Shown one piece after another: positions 8,396-17,249 of a stretch of DNA of 64,000 bases. Numbering within the stretch: the first letter of the stretch is position 1; the number at the start of each line of letters is the position of its first letter. The DNA comes from JASHVB01 sp035523995. Lineage in GTDB: Bacteria > Pseudomonadota > Alphaproteobacteria > Acetobacterales > Acetobacteraceae. A program made the position numbers and the translations under genes. Under the pieces are notes generated by a model, which did not search any database, was not told the DNA's origin, and saw only the letters and a program-made list of their open reading frames with translations. The stretch covers positions 1 to 64,000 of the forward strand of contig DATKPQ010000103.1 of assembly GCA_035523995.1 (NCBI GenBank). The letters run 5' to 3'.

Positions 8396-9582
8396 GCAAC
8401 AGTTCTGAGGCTCCGGTATTTCATATCCACCCGCAAGGCGGGTTTGCCAGCCGCATGTTCCAATACATGACGGCGCTGAAATTCGTGAACCTGGTCCCTG
8501 GGTGCCGCATATCGAATGCGATATTGCCGGAGTGGGGGATTGTTCGACCGGCGTTGGCGTCGCCGGCGCCTGCTGCCGCTGCCGAAGCGTTGCACGATAC
8601 GGATTTGCCGGAGCTCGCAGAGCAAGTACGGAACGGGGTAAAGCGCGCCGTCGTCTATTCCGGTATCGACCTGCATATGGCGAATTTCCTGCCGGTGGAG
8701 GAGTACCGGGCCGCATTTCAATCGAACGTTGAGTTGCCGTTCCAGTTTGGCGCGAACGATCTGGTCTGCCCTCTGAGGAGCGAAGCCGCGGCGGAAGAGA
8801 CCAGTCCGTTCCACCCGCTGACGCCGGTCGAATTCTACCGCGAAATTGCCGAGGAGACCGGCCTTGCGTTGGCGTTTGTTGGCGACGCCGTGCCTCGACC
8901 CTATCTGGAGCTGCTGCGGGCTGCGTTTCCGCGGGCTAGGTTCGTCGCTTCCGGCAATCCGCTGGCGGACTTCCTGGCAATTCGTCAGGCGCAGAACATT
9001 GTGGTTGGCGTCAATGGCTTTGCCTGGCTTGCAGCCTGGCTGTCGCGGGCGGATCGCATTTTCATGGCGGTCTCCGGCTTCTTCAATCCGATGCAATTCC
9101 ACTTTGCCGATCTGCTGCCGTTCGGCGATACGCGTTATCTGTTCTGTCTTTTTCCGATCAATTATGCCGTGCCGCTGGAGCATCTTGCCGCTGCGCATCG
9201 CCGAATGGCGCCGTTCTGGCGGCCGGTGCCGCACGACGGGCTGCAGCGGCGAATCAAACAAACGCCGCGCCTGGATCCGCCGGACCCGGTTGTTTTGGAT
9301 AATTTTGATCCGGAGTTTTATCTTTCATCCAATCCCGACCTGCTGCAGTTGCTTGGTGCGGGGAATACCGAGGGCGCGCGCGCGCACTACCTGCTGCGCG
9401 GTATTCGCGAGCACCGCCTGCCGTTCCGTTTGGCGCCCGACTGGTATGCGGCGCGTTATCCGATGGCGGCGTTCGAGGTAGGGCAGGGGGATTATGCCAA
9501 TTTTGCGCACCACTTCATTGCTGTAGGAAGGGAGCGCGGATACCGGGCGTATCCCGGGCCGGGCGAACCTTGGTGGGAGTGA
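8392..9582 (+). CDS. GT11-like glycosyltransferase with repeat module, no GT61 domain
   Basis: A 396-residue relative of the first 400 residues of the gene at 5881-8175: HPQGGFASRMFQYMTALKF at the start, HPLTPVEFYREIAEETGL in the middle, and the C-terminal module FDPEFYLSSNPDL followed by WYAARYPMAAFEVGQGDY. It stops right after this module, where the paralogue continues into a GT61 domain. It is last in the operon (ATGA overlap with the deleted paralogue). The G-N-Q of the usual GLGNQ motif is replaced by A-S-R here and by G-S-R in the pseudogene, so whether it is active is uncertain. Confidence 0.75.
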   Translation: MSNSSEAPVFHIHPQGGFASRMFQYMTALKFVNLVPGCRISNAILPEWGIVRPALASPAPAAAAEALHDTDLPELAEQVRNGVKRAVVYSGIDLHMANFLPVEEYRAAFQSNVELPFQFGANDLVCPLRSEAAAEETSPFHPLTPVEFYREIAEETGLALAFVGDAVPRPYLELLRAAFPRARFVASGNPLADFLAIRQAQNIVVGVNGFAWLAAWLSRADRIFMAVSGFFNPMQFHFADLLPFGDTRYLFCLFPINYAVPLEHLAAAHRRMAPFWRPVPHDGLQRRIKQTPRLDPPDPVVLDNFDPEFYLSSNPDLLQLLGAGNTEGARAHYLLRGIREHRLPFRLAPDWYAARYPMAAFEVGQGDYANFAHHFIAVGRERGYRAYPGPGEPWWE

Positions 9583-9623
9583 GCGTGGTCGGGACACGAA
9601 GCGGCAATTCGCTTTGTGGGGAC

Positions 9624-9687
9624 GCGATCACCCTCGCTCTCGGTGCTTCGCACCTCGACCTCTCCCGTGGAGCGCTCGGGAGAGGTT
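9624..9687. repeat. family A palindromic repeat, copy 1
   Basis: Contains GATCACCCTCGCTCTCGG followed by a perfect ten-base inverted repeat, ACCTCTCCCG at 9658-9667 and CGGGAGAGGT at 9677-9686. It lies between two convergent genes, where the hairpin could help end transcription in both directions, though there is no clear U tract. Related copies are at 24333, 29689, 54558 and in lhr. Confidence 0.75.
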
Positions 9688-9694
9688 GTTATAT

Positions 9695-10861
9695 TCAGTT
9701 CATCTCCCTCAGCCGTGGTGCCACTTCGCAGCCGAACAGTCGGATGTTGGCCATTGCGTCCTGATGATTCAAATAACCGCCCTGGCCGAAGAACAGGAGA
9801 TGGCCGACGCCGCCCATGCGTTCGTTGAAGTCGAGGATCTGGTCGTAGACATCGTCGGGGTTGCCGGCAAACACCGTGTCGGTGTCCATGAACTGCTGCA
9901 CCGTCGCCTTGCGGTGATCGATCATGTTGCCCTGGCGGTCTTTCACGATGCGATGCGCACGCGGTCCGGCTTTCAAGATCGCCACATTGGCAGGCACCGA
10001 ATTGTAGCCGGGAGGGTTCGTGAAGGGTTCCGCCACGACCGGCGCGGTGCGCACATAATCCGCGATCTGGTCGGCGCGGCGCAGGCCCTCCTCGCGCGTC
10101 TCCCCGACGCCCACCACGGCAGCATAGGCCAGGCGGTCCGGCCCCGCCTCCCAACCATGCTTGCGCGCGGTCTCGCGATAGGTGTCGTACATCGGCTTGG
10201 CGGTGCCGCCTGAGAGCAATGTGCCGATGACATGGCGGCGCTCGGCGGCAAGGCGGCCGCTGTCCACGCTCATGCCGGTCATCCATACCGGCGGCGTCGG
10301 CTGCTGGATCGGCCGCGGCCAGATATTGACGTTGCGGTAGTGGAAATACTCGCCTTCCCAGTTGAACGGCCCATCCGTGGTGGACAGCGCCTTCAGGATC
10401 AGATCATGCGCTTCCCAATACCGGCGCATCAGCCTCGCGGGATTCGAATTGGCCGGCGTGATTTCGTACGGTGCGCCCTTCACGAGCCCCATCTCCAGCC
10501 GGCCGCCGGACAGCACGTCGAGCCACGCCATTTCTTCCGCCACGCGCACCGGGTCGGGACGGTTGGCGATCGGGTTGCCCAAGGTCAGCAGGCGTGCCCG
10601 CTTGGTTTCTCGCGCGATCACCGCCAGCGCCATCGGCACGGAGACAGTCATGCAGGTGGCGGTGCTGTGGTGCTCGTTCACCATGATGTCGAGGCCGACT
10701 TCGTCGCACAGCGCGAACTCGTCCAGGTAGCGGTTCAGCAGCTTGTGCGCCTCGTGCGGATCGACGTTTTCGTTTGGCAGGATCACGCGGAGCGAGCCGC
10801 GCTCGAGGCCTTCCTCCCATGCCGGATGATAGGCCATTTCAGAGAAATACCAGGATCGCAT
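9695..10861 (-). CDS. luciferase-like flavin-dependent monooxygenase
   Basis: A 388-residue LLM-class oxidoreductase (bacterial luciferase fold, reduced FMN or F420 as cofactor). Seen: LPNENVDPHEAHKLLNRYLD, the NEHHS motif near residue 62, and RVAEEMAWLDVLSGGRLEMG near 110-130. It is the second gene of a minus-strand pair: the hydrolase gene ends 12 bases before its ATG, and GAGGAAA provides the ribosome site. Pairing of such a monooxygenase with an alpha/beta hydrolase fits oxidative attack on a xenobiotic or a ketone followed by cleavage, but the substrate is unknown. Confidence 0.88.
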   Translation of the reverse strand: MRSWYFSEMAYHPAWEEGLERGSLRVILPNENVDPHEAHKLLNRYLDEFALCDEVGLDIMVNEHHSTATCMTVSVPMALAVIARETKRARLLTLGNPIANRPDPVRVAEEMAWLDVLSGGRLEMGLVKGAPYEITPANSNPARLMRRYWEAHDLILKALSTTDGPFNWEGEYFHYRNVNIWPRPIQQPTPPVWMTGMSVDSGRLAAERRHVIGTLLSGGTAKPMYDTYRETARKHGWEAGPDRLAYAAVVGVGETREEGLRRADQIADYVRTAPVVAEPFTNPPGYNSVPANVAILKAGPRAHRIVKDRQGNMIDHRKATVQQFMDTDTVFAGNPDDVYDQILDFNERMGGVGHLLFFGQGGYLNHQDAMANIRLFGCEVAPRLREMN

Positions 10862-10873
10862 GGTGACGTTTCC

Positions 10874-11644
10874 TCACTTCCGGCTGGTGAAATCCGCAAC
10901 ACGCGCAACAAACGCCTCCGGCTGCTCCCAATGCGGAAAGTGGCCGGCACCGTCGATGATCCCCAGCCGAGCGCCCGGAATCGCGGCGCGCCATCCGTTG
11001 CCATACGTCGGTGTAACGATGCGGTCTTGCGCGCCCCATAACAGCAGCGTCGGAATGTCGATGCGATGCAGCCAGCGTTTCAGCCGCGGGTTGTGCATGT
11101 ACGGTTTCCAGCCGAACAAGGCCAGGGCTTCGCGCCCACGCACGATGGCTGCCAGTTCGCTTTCCGCCAACGTGGTGTAATCGATCTCGCCGCGCCGCGG
11201 ATCGGCCCAGGCAAGGCGCATCAGGTCCGCACGCGTCACGGCAAACACATCGACAATGTCGCGATCGGTTACGCCGCCTAGCTTGATGCCTACGGGCGCC
11301 GCAAGTACGAGATGCGCGAACGGCTGCGTGTTGCGCACGGCCATCTCCGCCGCGATCCAGCCACCGAAGCCGGTTCCCAGTAGGACCGCATCGTGCAATC
11401 CCAGCGTGCGTGCGAGATCGAGATAGAGATACGCAATGTCGTCCACCGTCCCGAACCAATCGGGCAACGAGGATTCGCCGAAACCCGGATGATGCGGCGC
11501 GATCACGCGGCAGCGTTGCGACAACAGATCCAGCCATGGGCGGCGCGGCTGCAGCCCCTCCTCGGCGTGAAGGAACAATACCGGGCGTCCCTCGCCGCGT
11601 TCTTCGATGTCCAGGGTGACGCCGGAGACGCTGATCGTTCCCAT
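10874..11644 (-). CDS. alpha/beta hydrolase fold protein lacking the nucleophile serine
   Basis: A 256-residue alpha/beta hydrolase: VLFLHAEEGLQP for the oxyanion region, HHPGFGESSLPDW, the acid in LLLWGAQDRIV, and the catalytic His in IDGAGHFPHWEQPE. The nucleophile elbow, usually GxSxG, reads LLGTGFGGWIAAE, so Gly (codon at 11369-11371) replaces Ser; a single base change (AGC to GGC) would explain it. The protein may be inactive, or act without a serine nucleophile as some cofactor-free dioxygenases and lyases of this fold do. The ATG at 11644 is chosen because the fold begins there; the longer upstream frame covers the divergent LysR gene. Confidence 0.85.
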   Translation of the reverse strand: MGTISVSGVTLDIEERGEGRPVLFLHAEEGLQPRRPWLDLLSQRCRVIAPHHPGFGESSLPDWFGTVDDIAYLYLDLARTLGLHDAVLLGTGFGGWIAAEMAVRNTQPFAHLVLAAPVGIKLGGVTDRDIVDVFAVTRADLMRLAWADPRRGEIDYTTLAESELAAIVRGREALALFGWKPYMHNPRLKRWLHRIDIPTLLLWGAQDRIVTPTYGNGWRAAIPGARLGIIDGAGHFPHWEQPEAFVARVADFTSRK

Positions 11645-11733
11645 GTCCGCCTCGCTGCCGGGTTTGCTACCGGTGAGTATGACACCGATCCTCGCAACCG
11701 ACGCAATGCTGCACTGCAACAAGGTCGGGTATT

Positions 11734-11748
11734 CCTTGGGGCATAAGG
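11734..11748. promoter_or_regulatory. candidate operator between hydrolase and LysR genes
   Basis: CCTT-N7-AAGG inverted repeat in the 148-base divergent intergenic region. Position fits a LysR-type site controlling the hydrolase-monooxygenase operon and the regulator itself, but the spacing is not the classical T-N11-A. Confidence 0.25.
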
Positions 11749-11792
11749 CTTCCAAGTGGAGCGGGTTGGAGAGTCTTAGATCGAGTAAGCCG

Positions 11793-12797
11793 ATGCCGGA
11801 CGGAGCCATTGCATTCGAACGCCATTTGCCCGCGCGATCGGGCGCGGGCGGCAGTGGGCGGGATGCCGGTGCAGTTGCCGCAACACCGGCGGATTTCACC
11901 CGCGGCAGTATCGATCTCAATTTGTTGATCGTGTTCGATGCGGTCATGCAAACGCGCAACCTGACACGCGCGGGGCGTCGCCTGGGACTCAGCCAACCGG
12001 CGACCAGTCATGCACTCGCGCGCCTGCGTGCCGTGCTGCACGATGAATTGTTCGTGCGGGCGCCGGAGGGAATGCAACCCACGCCGCGCGCGCTGGAGAT
12101 GGCGGGGCCGGTGCGCGAGGCCTTGCGGATGCTAAGCGCTACTTTGGAGCCTGAAGCTTTCGATCCTGCCCATTCCAGCCGGCAATTCACCTTGGCGATG
12201 AACAATCATGCAGAGCGGGCGATCGGCCCGACTCTGCTGCGTCGCGTTGCTGGCGTCGCACCGGGAGTCACGTTGGATATCCGTCCCGTGGGCGGCGCCG
12301 ACGTGCTGGATTTGCTCGATGGCGACGGGGTGGATCTTGCGGTGGCGATGCTGACCGATGGTGGCGAACGCTTCAAATGCACCCGGGTCATGCAGGACGA
12401 TTACGTTGCAGTTCTGGACCGCGGCCATCCTGCGGCGGCAGAACCGGCGCTGTCGATCGAACGTTTCGCCACCCTCCCGCATGTGGTCATCAGCTCGTTG
12501 GACGACGATACCGGTTTTGTCGATGAGGCGCTGGGTCGGCATGGTTTTGTCCGCCGGATCGCCGCGCGCGTTCCGTTCCTGTCGATCGTGCTGGTGCTGG
12601 TCGGCTCCGACATGTTGGTGGTGATGCCTCGCCGGGTGGCGATGGATCTCCGCGTGATCTGCCCGGTAGTGGTGAAGGAATTGCCATTTCCCTCGCCGCA
12701 GATCAGCCTGTCGATGATCTGGCACCGCCGGGTCGACAACCAGCCGGCGAATCGTTGGCTGCGGGACATGGTGCGCGCGTCGGCCGCCGGGCGCTAG
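11793..12797 (+). CDS. LysR-type transcriptional regulator
   Basis: A 334-residue regulator. The winged helix-turn-helix lies at about residues 42-100 (DLNLLIVFDAVMQTRNLTRA, then GLSQPATSHALARLR), followed by a PBP2-type effector domain. About 40 residues precede the helix-turn-helix, more than usual, and are Pro/Gly/Ala-rich; the true start may be later, but the ATG at 11793 is the nearest ATG in frame upstream of the domain. It is transcribed divergently from the hydrolase-monooxygenase pair, the usual arrangement for a LysR protein and its target operon. Its inducer is unknown. Confidence 0.88.
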   Translation: MPDGAIAFERHLPARSGAGGSGRDAGAVAATPADFTRGSIDLNLLIVFDAVMQTRNLTRAGRRLGLSQPATSHALARLRAVLHDELFVRAPEGMQPTPRALEMAGPVREALRMLSATLEPEAFDPAHSSRQFTLAMNNHAERAIGPTLLRRVAGVAPGVTLDIRPVGGADVLDLLDGDGVDLAVAMLTDGGERFKCTRVMQDDYVAVLDRGHPAAAEPALSIERFATLPHVVISSLDDDTGFVDEALGRHGFVRRIAARVPFLSIVLVLVGSDMLVVMPRRVAMDLRVICPVVVKELPFPSPQISLSMIWHRRVDNQPANRWLRDMVRASAAGR

Positions 12798-12980
12798 GCG
12801 TTCCCTGCGGGGCGCCAAATGTTCCGTTACAATGCGGCGCCGGCGTCAATCCAAGGCAACCGCCACTGTTCTGCCTGCGTTTGGACGCAATATTCGGCAA
12901 TGAGGCGCACGATGCTTCGCGTCTGCCGCGGCTCTGTATGTTCTTTTGTGGCGACGCATTGAAGCGAGGGAGGGTTTGAC

Positions 12981-13646
12981 ATGTTGAAGCAGGCTCCCGG
13001 GCTGATGGGTCGTCGCGATTTGCTCGCGCTTGGCTCGGCGGCGTTCGCCGTATCCGCACTGGTGGGGAAACAAGCGCACGCCCAACCGGCTGGTGGCCGC
13101 GGCGGGCCGATTGCGCCCATCCAGCGGCTCAATGACGCGTTGCTGACGGCGATGCGAGAGGGGCAGCAAACCCCGTTCCCGCAACGCTATAAACAGTTGG
13201 ATCCGATCATCGCCCAGACGTTCGATCTGCCGGTGATCCTCGCGGAGTCGATCGGCCTGGCGTGGTCGAGCCTGCCATCGGAGCAGAAGGCGGACCTGCT
13301 TGCGGCGTTCCGCCGCTACACGGTGTCCAGCTATGCTGCGAACTTCAACAACTTCTCCGGCCAGAGGTTCGAGATTTCGCCGCCGCCGCGCCGTCTCACG
13401 AGTAATGAAGTGATCGTGGATACCAAGATCATTCCCGTGCAAGGTTCACCAAACACGCTCGACTACGTCATGCGGTCCGAGAGTGGCGGTTGGCTGGTGA
13501 CCGACGTGTTGGCCGACGGGTCGATCAGCCGCGTCGCGGTGCAACGTTCCGACTTCAACCAGTTGTTGTTGGACGGCGGCGTTCCGGCGCTCGTGGCCGG
13601 GCTGCGGCACAAGATTGCGGACCTGTCCGGCGGCATGATGGCGTGA
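12981..13646 (+). CDS. MlaC/Ttg2D family protein, possibly HpnM
   Basis: A 221-residue exported protein of the toluene-tolerance Ttg2D / MlaC family, periplasmic phospholipid or sterol-like lipid carriers. The N terminus has a twin-arginine-like GRRDLLALGS run and a hydrophobic stretch ending near AHAQP. The body contains RYKQLDPIIAQTFDLP and LAAFRRYTVSSYAANF, typical of the family. In hopanoid-producing alphaproteobacteria a single such gene is called hpnM; no mla or hpn genes are next to it here, so either role is open. The ATG at 12981 follows a GGGAGGG ribosome site. Confidence 0.82.
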   Translation: MLKQAPGLMGRRDLLALGSAAFAVSALVGKQAHAQPAGGRGGPIAPIQRLNDALLTAMREGQQTPFPQRYKQLDPIIAQTFDLPVILAESIGLAWSSLPSEQKADLLAAFRRYTVSSYAANFNNFSGQRFEISPPPRRLTSNEVIVDTKIIPVQGSPNTLDYVMRSESGGWLVTDVLADGSISRVAVQRSDFNQLLLDGGVPALVAGLRHKIADLSGGMMA

Positions 13647-13656
13647 CGGCCGGCGG

Positions 13657-14016
13657 CTATGTCCGCTCGATGACCTCCATCTGCGCGCCGTCCGGGCATT
13701 CCACGAAACAGACATGGCGCCCATTGTTCGGCGGCAGCTCCTCCAGGATGCGCACGCCGTTCTGCCGCAACTGCGCCAGCGTTCTCGCGTAGTCGTTGGT
13801 CTCTACTGCGATGTGCTCTATGCCGTAATGTTGTTCGTGGTTCTGGCTGGAGATCAGTGTGGTGATATTGAGCTGCAGCCCGTGCAGGTCTGCCTGAAAA
13901 CCGCGGCCGGGAATCTCGGCCTTCAGCGTGGCGCCGAAATTGTCGATGTAGAACTGCAAGGTCCGCTGCGGATCGTGCGTCTTGATGTGCACGTGCTGGA
14001 TGGCGGCGATGGTCAT
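13657..14016 (-). CDS. VOC family (glyoxalase/dioxygenase-type) protein
   Basis: A 119-residue vicinal-oxygen-chelate protein with one full VOC module made of two beta-alpha-beta-beta-beta units: IQHVHIKTHDPQRTLQFYIDNF at the start, GIEHIAVETNDYARTLAQL in the second unit, and CPDGAQMEVIER at the end. Candidate metal ligands are His8 or His10, His69 and Glu115. Start at 14016 is supported by GGGAGGAA. It is convergent with the MlaC-like gene and divergent from the MetE-like genes. Reaction unknown: glyoxalase, epimerase and ring-cleavage roles are all possible. Confidence 0.82.
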   Translation of the reverse strand: MTIAAIQHVHIKTHDPQRTLQFYIDNFGATLKAEIPGRGFQADLHGLQLNITTLISSQNHEQHYGIEHIAVETNDYARTLAQLRQNGVRILEELPPNNGRHVCFVECPDGAQMEVIERT

Positions 14017-14151
14017 GGTGGTTCCTCCCAAGGCATGACGTTTGGCGCGCTCCTTCCGCGGTAACGGCGGCCTGGCCCGGCAAAGGACCGCGCCGCTACC
14101 CCTCGGGGCGCCAGACCGCGATAATGCGGCAGGGCAGGGGAGGGGACAATC

Positions 14152-15366
14152 ATGCAAACCAACGTTGACCACATCGCCACCAGCCATGTCGGCAGCCTGC
14201 CGCGACCCGATGGCTTGCTCGCGGCGTACCATGCGCTGGAAGCAGGCGAACCGCTGAAAGAGCAGGTATTTCGCCAGACCCTGCGCGACGCGGTCGCGGC
14301 CGTAGTGCGGCGCCAGCACGATATCGGCATCGACATTCCCGGCGACGGTGAGTTCGGCAAGCCTATGGGCCAGCGCGTCCAGTACGGTTCGTGGTGGCGA
14401 TATTCGTGGCAACGCCTCGGGGGATTGCAGATCAACGACACACCCGGCGCGTATGACACAGCACCGCGGCGTTCCGCGCCCGGAGCGATCGTGCTCACGA
14501 CCTTTGCGGATCGCCGCGACCGTAGCCGTTTCGCCGAGGCCTATGCCGATCCGGACTCCGGCATCACCACCGGCCCGCGTCCTCCTGCGCCGGTGTGCGT
14601 CGGGCCGATCACGTATACGGGCCACGATGCGGTGCAGGCAGATATTGCGAATTTCAAGGCGGCCATGCAGGCAGCCGGCGTCACGCAGGGCTTCATGAGT
14701 GCGGTTGCGCCCGGCAGCGCCTCGCGCATCGGCAACACGTACTACAAGACCGTGGAGGAATTGCTCTACGCCTGCGCCGATGCGATGCGCGAGGAATACA
14801 AGGCCATCGTGGAGGCGGGGCTGGACCTGCAAATCGACGATCCAGCGATCGCAGAGAACTGGGACATGGTCAATCCCGAACCCAGCGTGGAAGACTACCG
14901 CACGTTCGCCATGCAGCGTGTGGCGGCGCTGAACCATGCGATCCGCGGCCTGCCACCGGAACGCATCCGGTTCCATCTCTGTTGGGGAAGCTGGCATGGG
15001 CCGCACATGACCGACATTCCTATGCGCGACATCGTCGGCGTAATGCTGGCGATCGATGCCGGCGCTTATTCGTTCGAGGCGGGCAATGTGCGTCACGAGC
15101 ATGAATGGAAGGTTTGGCAGGACGTGAAACTGCCCGGCGGCAAGCTGATCCTGCCGGGCGTGGTCAGCCACGCGACCAACGTGGTGGAACATCCCGAACT
15201 GGTCGCCGAGCGCGTCCTGCGGTTCGCGCGCGTGGTCGGGCGGGAACGTGTGATCGCCTCGACCGATTGCGGCCTGGGTGGACGCGTGCATCCACAGATC
15301 GCCTGGGCGAAGCTGGAGGCGCTGGTGCAAGGCGCCGCCCTGGCCAGCAAGGACCTGTGGCGTTGA
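14152..15366 (+). CDS. MetE C-terminal-like methyltransferase, first of a pair
   Basis: A 404-residue protein corresponding to the catalytic C-terminal half of cobalamin-independent methionine synthase. Zinc-site motifs are intact: HLCWGSWHGPH (His-x-Cys), SFEAGNVRHEHEW (Glu), and ASTDCGLGG (Cys). The N-terminal half of true MetE, which binds the folate polyglutamate, is absent. Such short proteins transfer methyl groups or cleave C-S/C-O methyl bonds with thiol acceptors; several are found in demethylation operons. GGGGAGGGGAC precedes the ATG. A 44-base gap separates it from a paralogue. Confidence 0.85.
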   Translation: MQTNVDHIATSHVGSLPRPDGLLAAYHALEAGEPLKEQVFRQTLRDAVAAVVRRQHDIGIDIPGDGEFGKPMGQRVQYGSWWRYSWQRLGGLQINDTPGAYDTAPRRSAPGAIVLTTFADRRDRSRFAEAYADPDSGITTGPRPPAPVCVGPITYTGHDAVQADIANFKAAMQAAGVTQGFMSAVAPGSASRIGNTYYKTVEELLYACADAMREEYKAIVEAGLDLQIDDPAIAENWDMVNPEPSVEDYRTFAMQRVAALNHAIRGLPPERIRFHLCWGSWHGPHMTDIPMRDIVGVMLAIDAGAYSFEAGNVRHEHEWKVWQDVKLPGGKLILPGVVSHATNVVEHPELVAERVLRFARVVGRERVIASTDCGLGGRVHPQIAWAKLEALVQGAALASKDLWR

Positions 15367-15410
15367 GCGATCATTCAACGCAGACAGATCTTACGGGCGG
15401 GAGGCACCCC

Positions 15411-16565
15411 ATGCTGTACAGCACCGATCGTATCCTGACGACCCATGCTGGCTCATTGCCGCGTCCGCCGGATGTGCGGGACATGGTCGCAGCCAGGGCG
15501 AATGGCGCGCCCTACGATGCTGCCATGTACGAAGAACGGCTGCGCTCCGCCGTGGCGGAGGTCGTGCGCCGCCAGGTGGACTGCGGCATTGACTGTGTCA
15601 ACGACGGCGAATTGTCGAAGACCAATTTCACCGATTACGTGCGATGGCGCATCGCCGGCTACGAGCAGCGCCCGTCCTCCGGCGAGCGGAGGCTCAGCAT
15701 CACCGCGCGCGACCAGCGGAGATTCCCCGGCTATTTCGAAGCCAATCCGCGGCGCTGGTCGCTGGGGCCGCCGACAATGCCGGTCTGCGTCGAGGCGTTG
15801 CGCTACGTCGGTCAGGCGGACCTTGCGCGGGACCTGGCGAATTTCCGTGCGGCGTTGGCGGGGTTCAGCGTAGCAGCCGCCTTCCTGCCGGCGAATACGC
15901 CGGGGACCATCGAGCATTGGATGCTGAACGAATACTACAAGGACGATGAGGCGTTCGTGTTCGCCATCGCCGATGTCATGCATGAGGAATACCAGGCCAT
16001 CGTCGATGCGGGTTTCCTGCTGCAGATTGACGATCCGGACCTTCCCGATGGCTGGAACTGCCTGCCCGACATCACTCTGCCGGAATACCGGCGCTATGCC
16101 GCGATGCGGGTCGAGGCACTGAACCACGCGTTACGGGGAATTCCCAAGGAAAAGGTGCGCCTTCACGTTTGCTGGGGCAGCCATCATGGTCCGCACCACG
16201 ACGACATTCCTTTGCAGGACATCGTCGACCTGATTTTTCGTGTGAACGCCGGCAGCTTCTCGATCGAAGCATCGAATCCCTGCCACGAGCATGAATGGCG
16301 CGTATTCGAGACGGTGAAGCTGCCCGAGGGTGCCACGTTGATTCCGGGCGTGGTCGGCCACTGCACGGATTTCATAGAGCACTCGGACCTGGTGGCCGAA
16401 CGCCTGGTTCGTTACGCGAATCTGGTGGGCCGCGAGAATGTGCTCGCGGGCACCGATTGCGGGCTTGGCACGCGTGTTGGCCATCCGTCGGTCTGTTGGG
16501 CGAAGTTCGAAGCCATGGCCGAAGGCGCGCGGCGCGCGAGCAGGGTGCTGTGGGGACGCGGGTGA
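15411..16565 (+). CDS. MetE C-terminal-like methyltransferase, second of a pair
   Basis: A 384-residue paralogue of the preceding protein with the same zinc site: HVCWGSHHGPH, SFSIEASNPCHEHEW, and AGTDCGLGTR. The N terminus TDRILTTHAGSLPRPPDV is typical of these short enzymes. The ATG at 15411 follows GGGCGGGAGG; the longer frame from 15105 only overlaps the upstream gene. The two genes probably form one operon and may be subunits of one enzyme or handle different methyl donors. Confidence 0.85.
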   Translation: MLYSTDRILTTHAGSLPRPPDVRDMVAARANGAPYDAAMYEERLRSAVAEVVRRQVDCGIDCVNDGELSKTNFTDYVRWRIAGYEQRPSSGERRLSITARDQRRFPGYFEANPRRWSLGPPTMPVCVEALRYVGQADLARDLANFRAALAGFSVAAAFLPANTPGTIEHWMLNEYYKDDEAFVFAIADVMHEEYQAIVDAGFLLQIDDPDLPDGWNCLPDITLPEYRRYAAMRVEALNHALRGIPKEKVRLHVCWGSHHGPHHDDIPLQDIVDLIFRVNAGSFSIEASNPCHEHEWRVFETVKLPEGATLIPGVVGHCTDFIEHSDLVAERLVRYANLVGRENVLAGTDCGLGTRVGHPSVCWAKFEAMAEGARRASRVLWGRG

Positions 16566-16672
16566 CGCCCGCCATCGGCTGACGCCCGTTACCGGGTTCA
16601 GGGAAGCGCGACACAGCCCGTACATGCTGCGGGCTTCGTCGCGCGCCATCGCGCGCCATTGCACGCAAACGC

Positions 16673-17053
16673 TCAAGCCGCCGGTACTGCTCCTGTTGGC
16701 AACAGGTTCGCCTGATAGCCCCTGCGCTTCATGTGCCCCAGCGTCAACTCCACCGGCTGGCCGAGCCACAGCGCATAGATCGTGTGGTCGTCGACCATAT
16801 CGTTGGTCAGCGGATGTACCAAGATGTCCAGACCCTCGCGGTTCAGCATCAGCCATGGCACCAAGCGCTGGAACTCTTCCGCCTGGAAGATGACATTGAA
16901 CTGCGAGATCGGGTGTGGACCGATCGGGTCCACGCTGAAGCGCCCTAGTTCAACCGCAAAATTGGCTGCGATCGTGTCACGTAGGCGTTCGGCCGTGGGC
17001 TGGGTGGTAGCGTCGAAATAGACGTGGGCGTGATAGCCGGTCACCTCTGGCAT
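16673..17053 (-). CDS. DOPA 4,5-dioxygenase family protein, second copy
   Basis: A 126-residue relative of the protein at 1232-1600: TGYHAHVYFD at the start, DPIGPHPISQFNVIF, and ILVHPLTNDMVDDHTIYALW, so the same histidines are kept. Start at 17053 is supported by GGGAGGAGGATGCC. It is convergent with the second MetE-like gene and divergent from the ABC transporter genes. Identity between the two copies is only moderate, so they are not a recent duplication. Function beyond a likely catecholic substrate is not known. Confidence 0.85.
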   Translation of the reverse strand: MPEVTGYHAHVYFDATTQPTAERLRDTIAANFAVELGRFSVDPIGPHPISQFNVIFQAEEFQRLVPWLMLNREGLDILVHPLTNDMVDDHTIYALWLGQPVELTLGHMKRRGYQANLLPTGAVPAA

Positions 17054-17249
17054 GGCATCCTCCTCCCTTCTCGGTCTTTGCCTCGTTGCGTCAACCATAG
17101 CAGGGGTGGCCCGCGGCTCCAAAGCCGGCGCGGTGGATGGCCACTCTCTTCCGGCCCCCCGTAACGCAATCGCCACAATTCACGGACGTGACACGCAAAC
17201 CCATCACGGGGTAAGGGAACGCCATCGCAAGCCCCAAGCCAGACCACGC

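Noticed and set aside
11645..11959. N-terminal extension of the alpha/beta hydrolase
   Set aside because: It is antisense to the start of the LysR gene and has no fold; the domain begins at the ATG at 11644.
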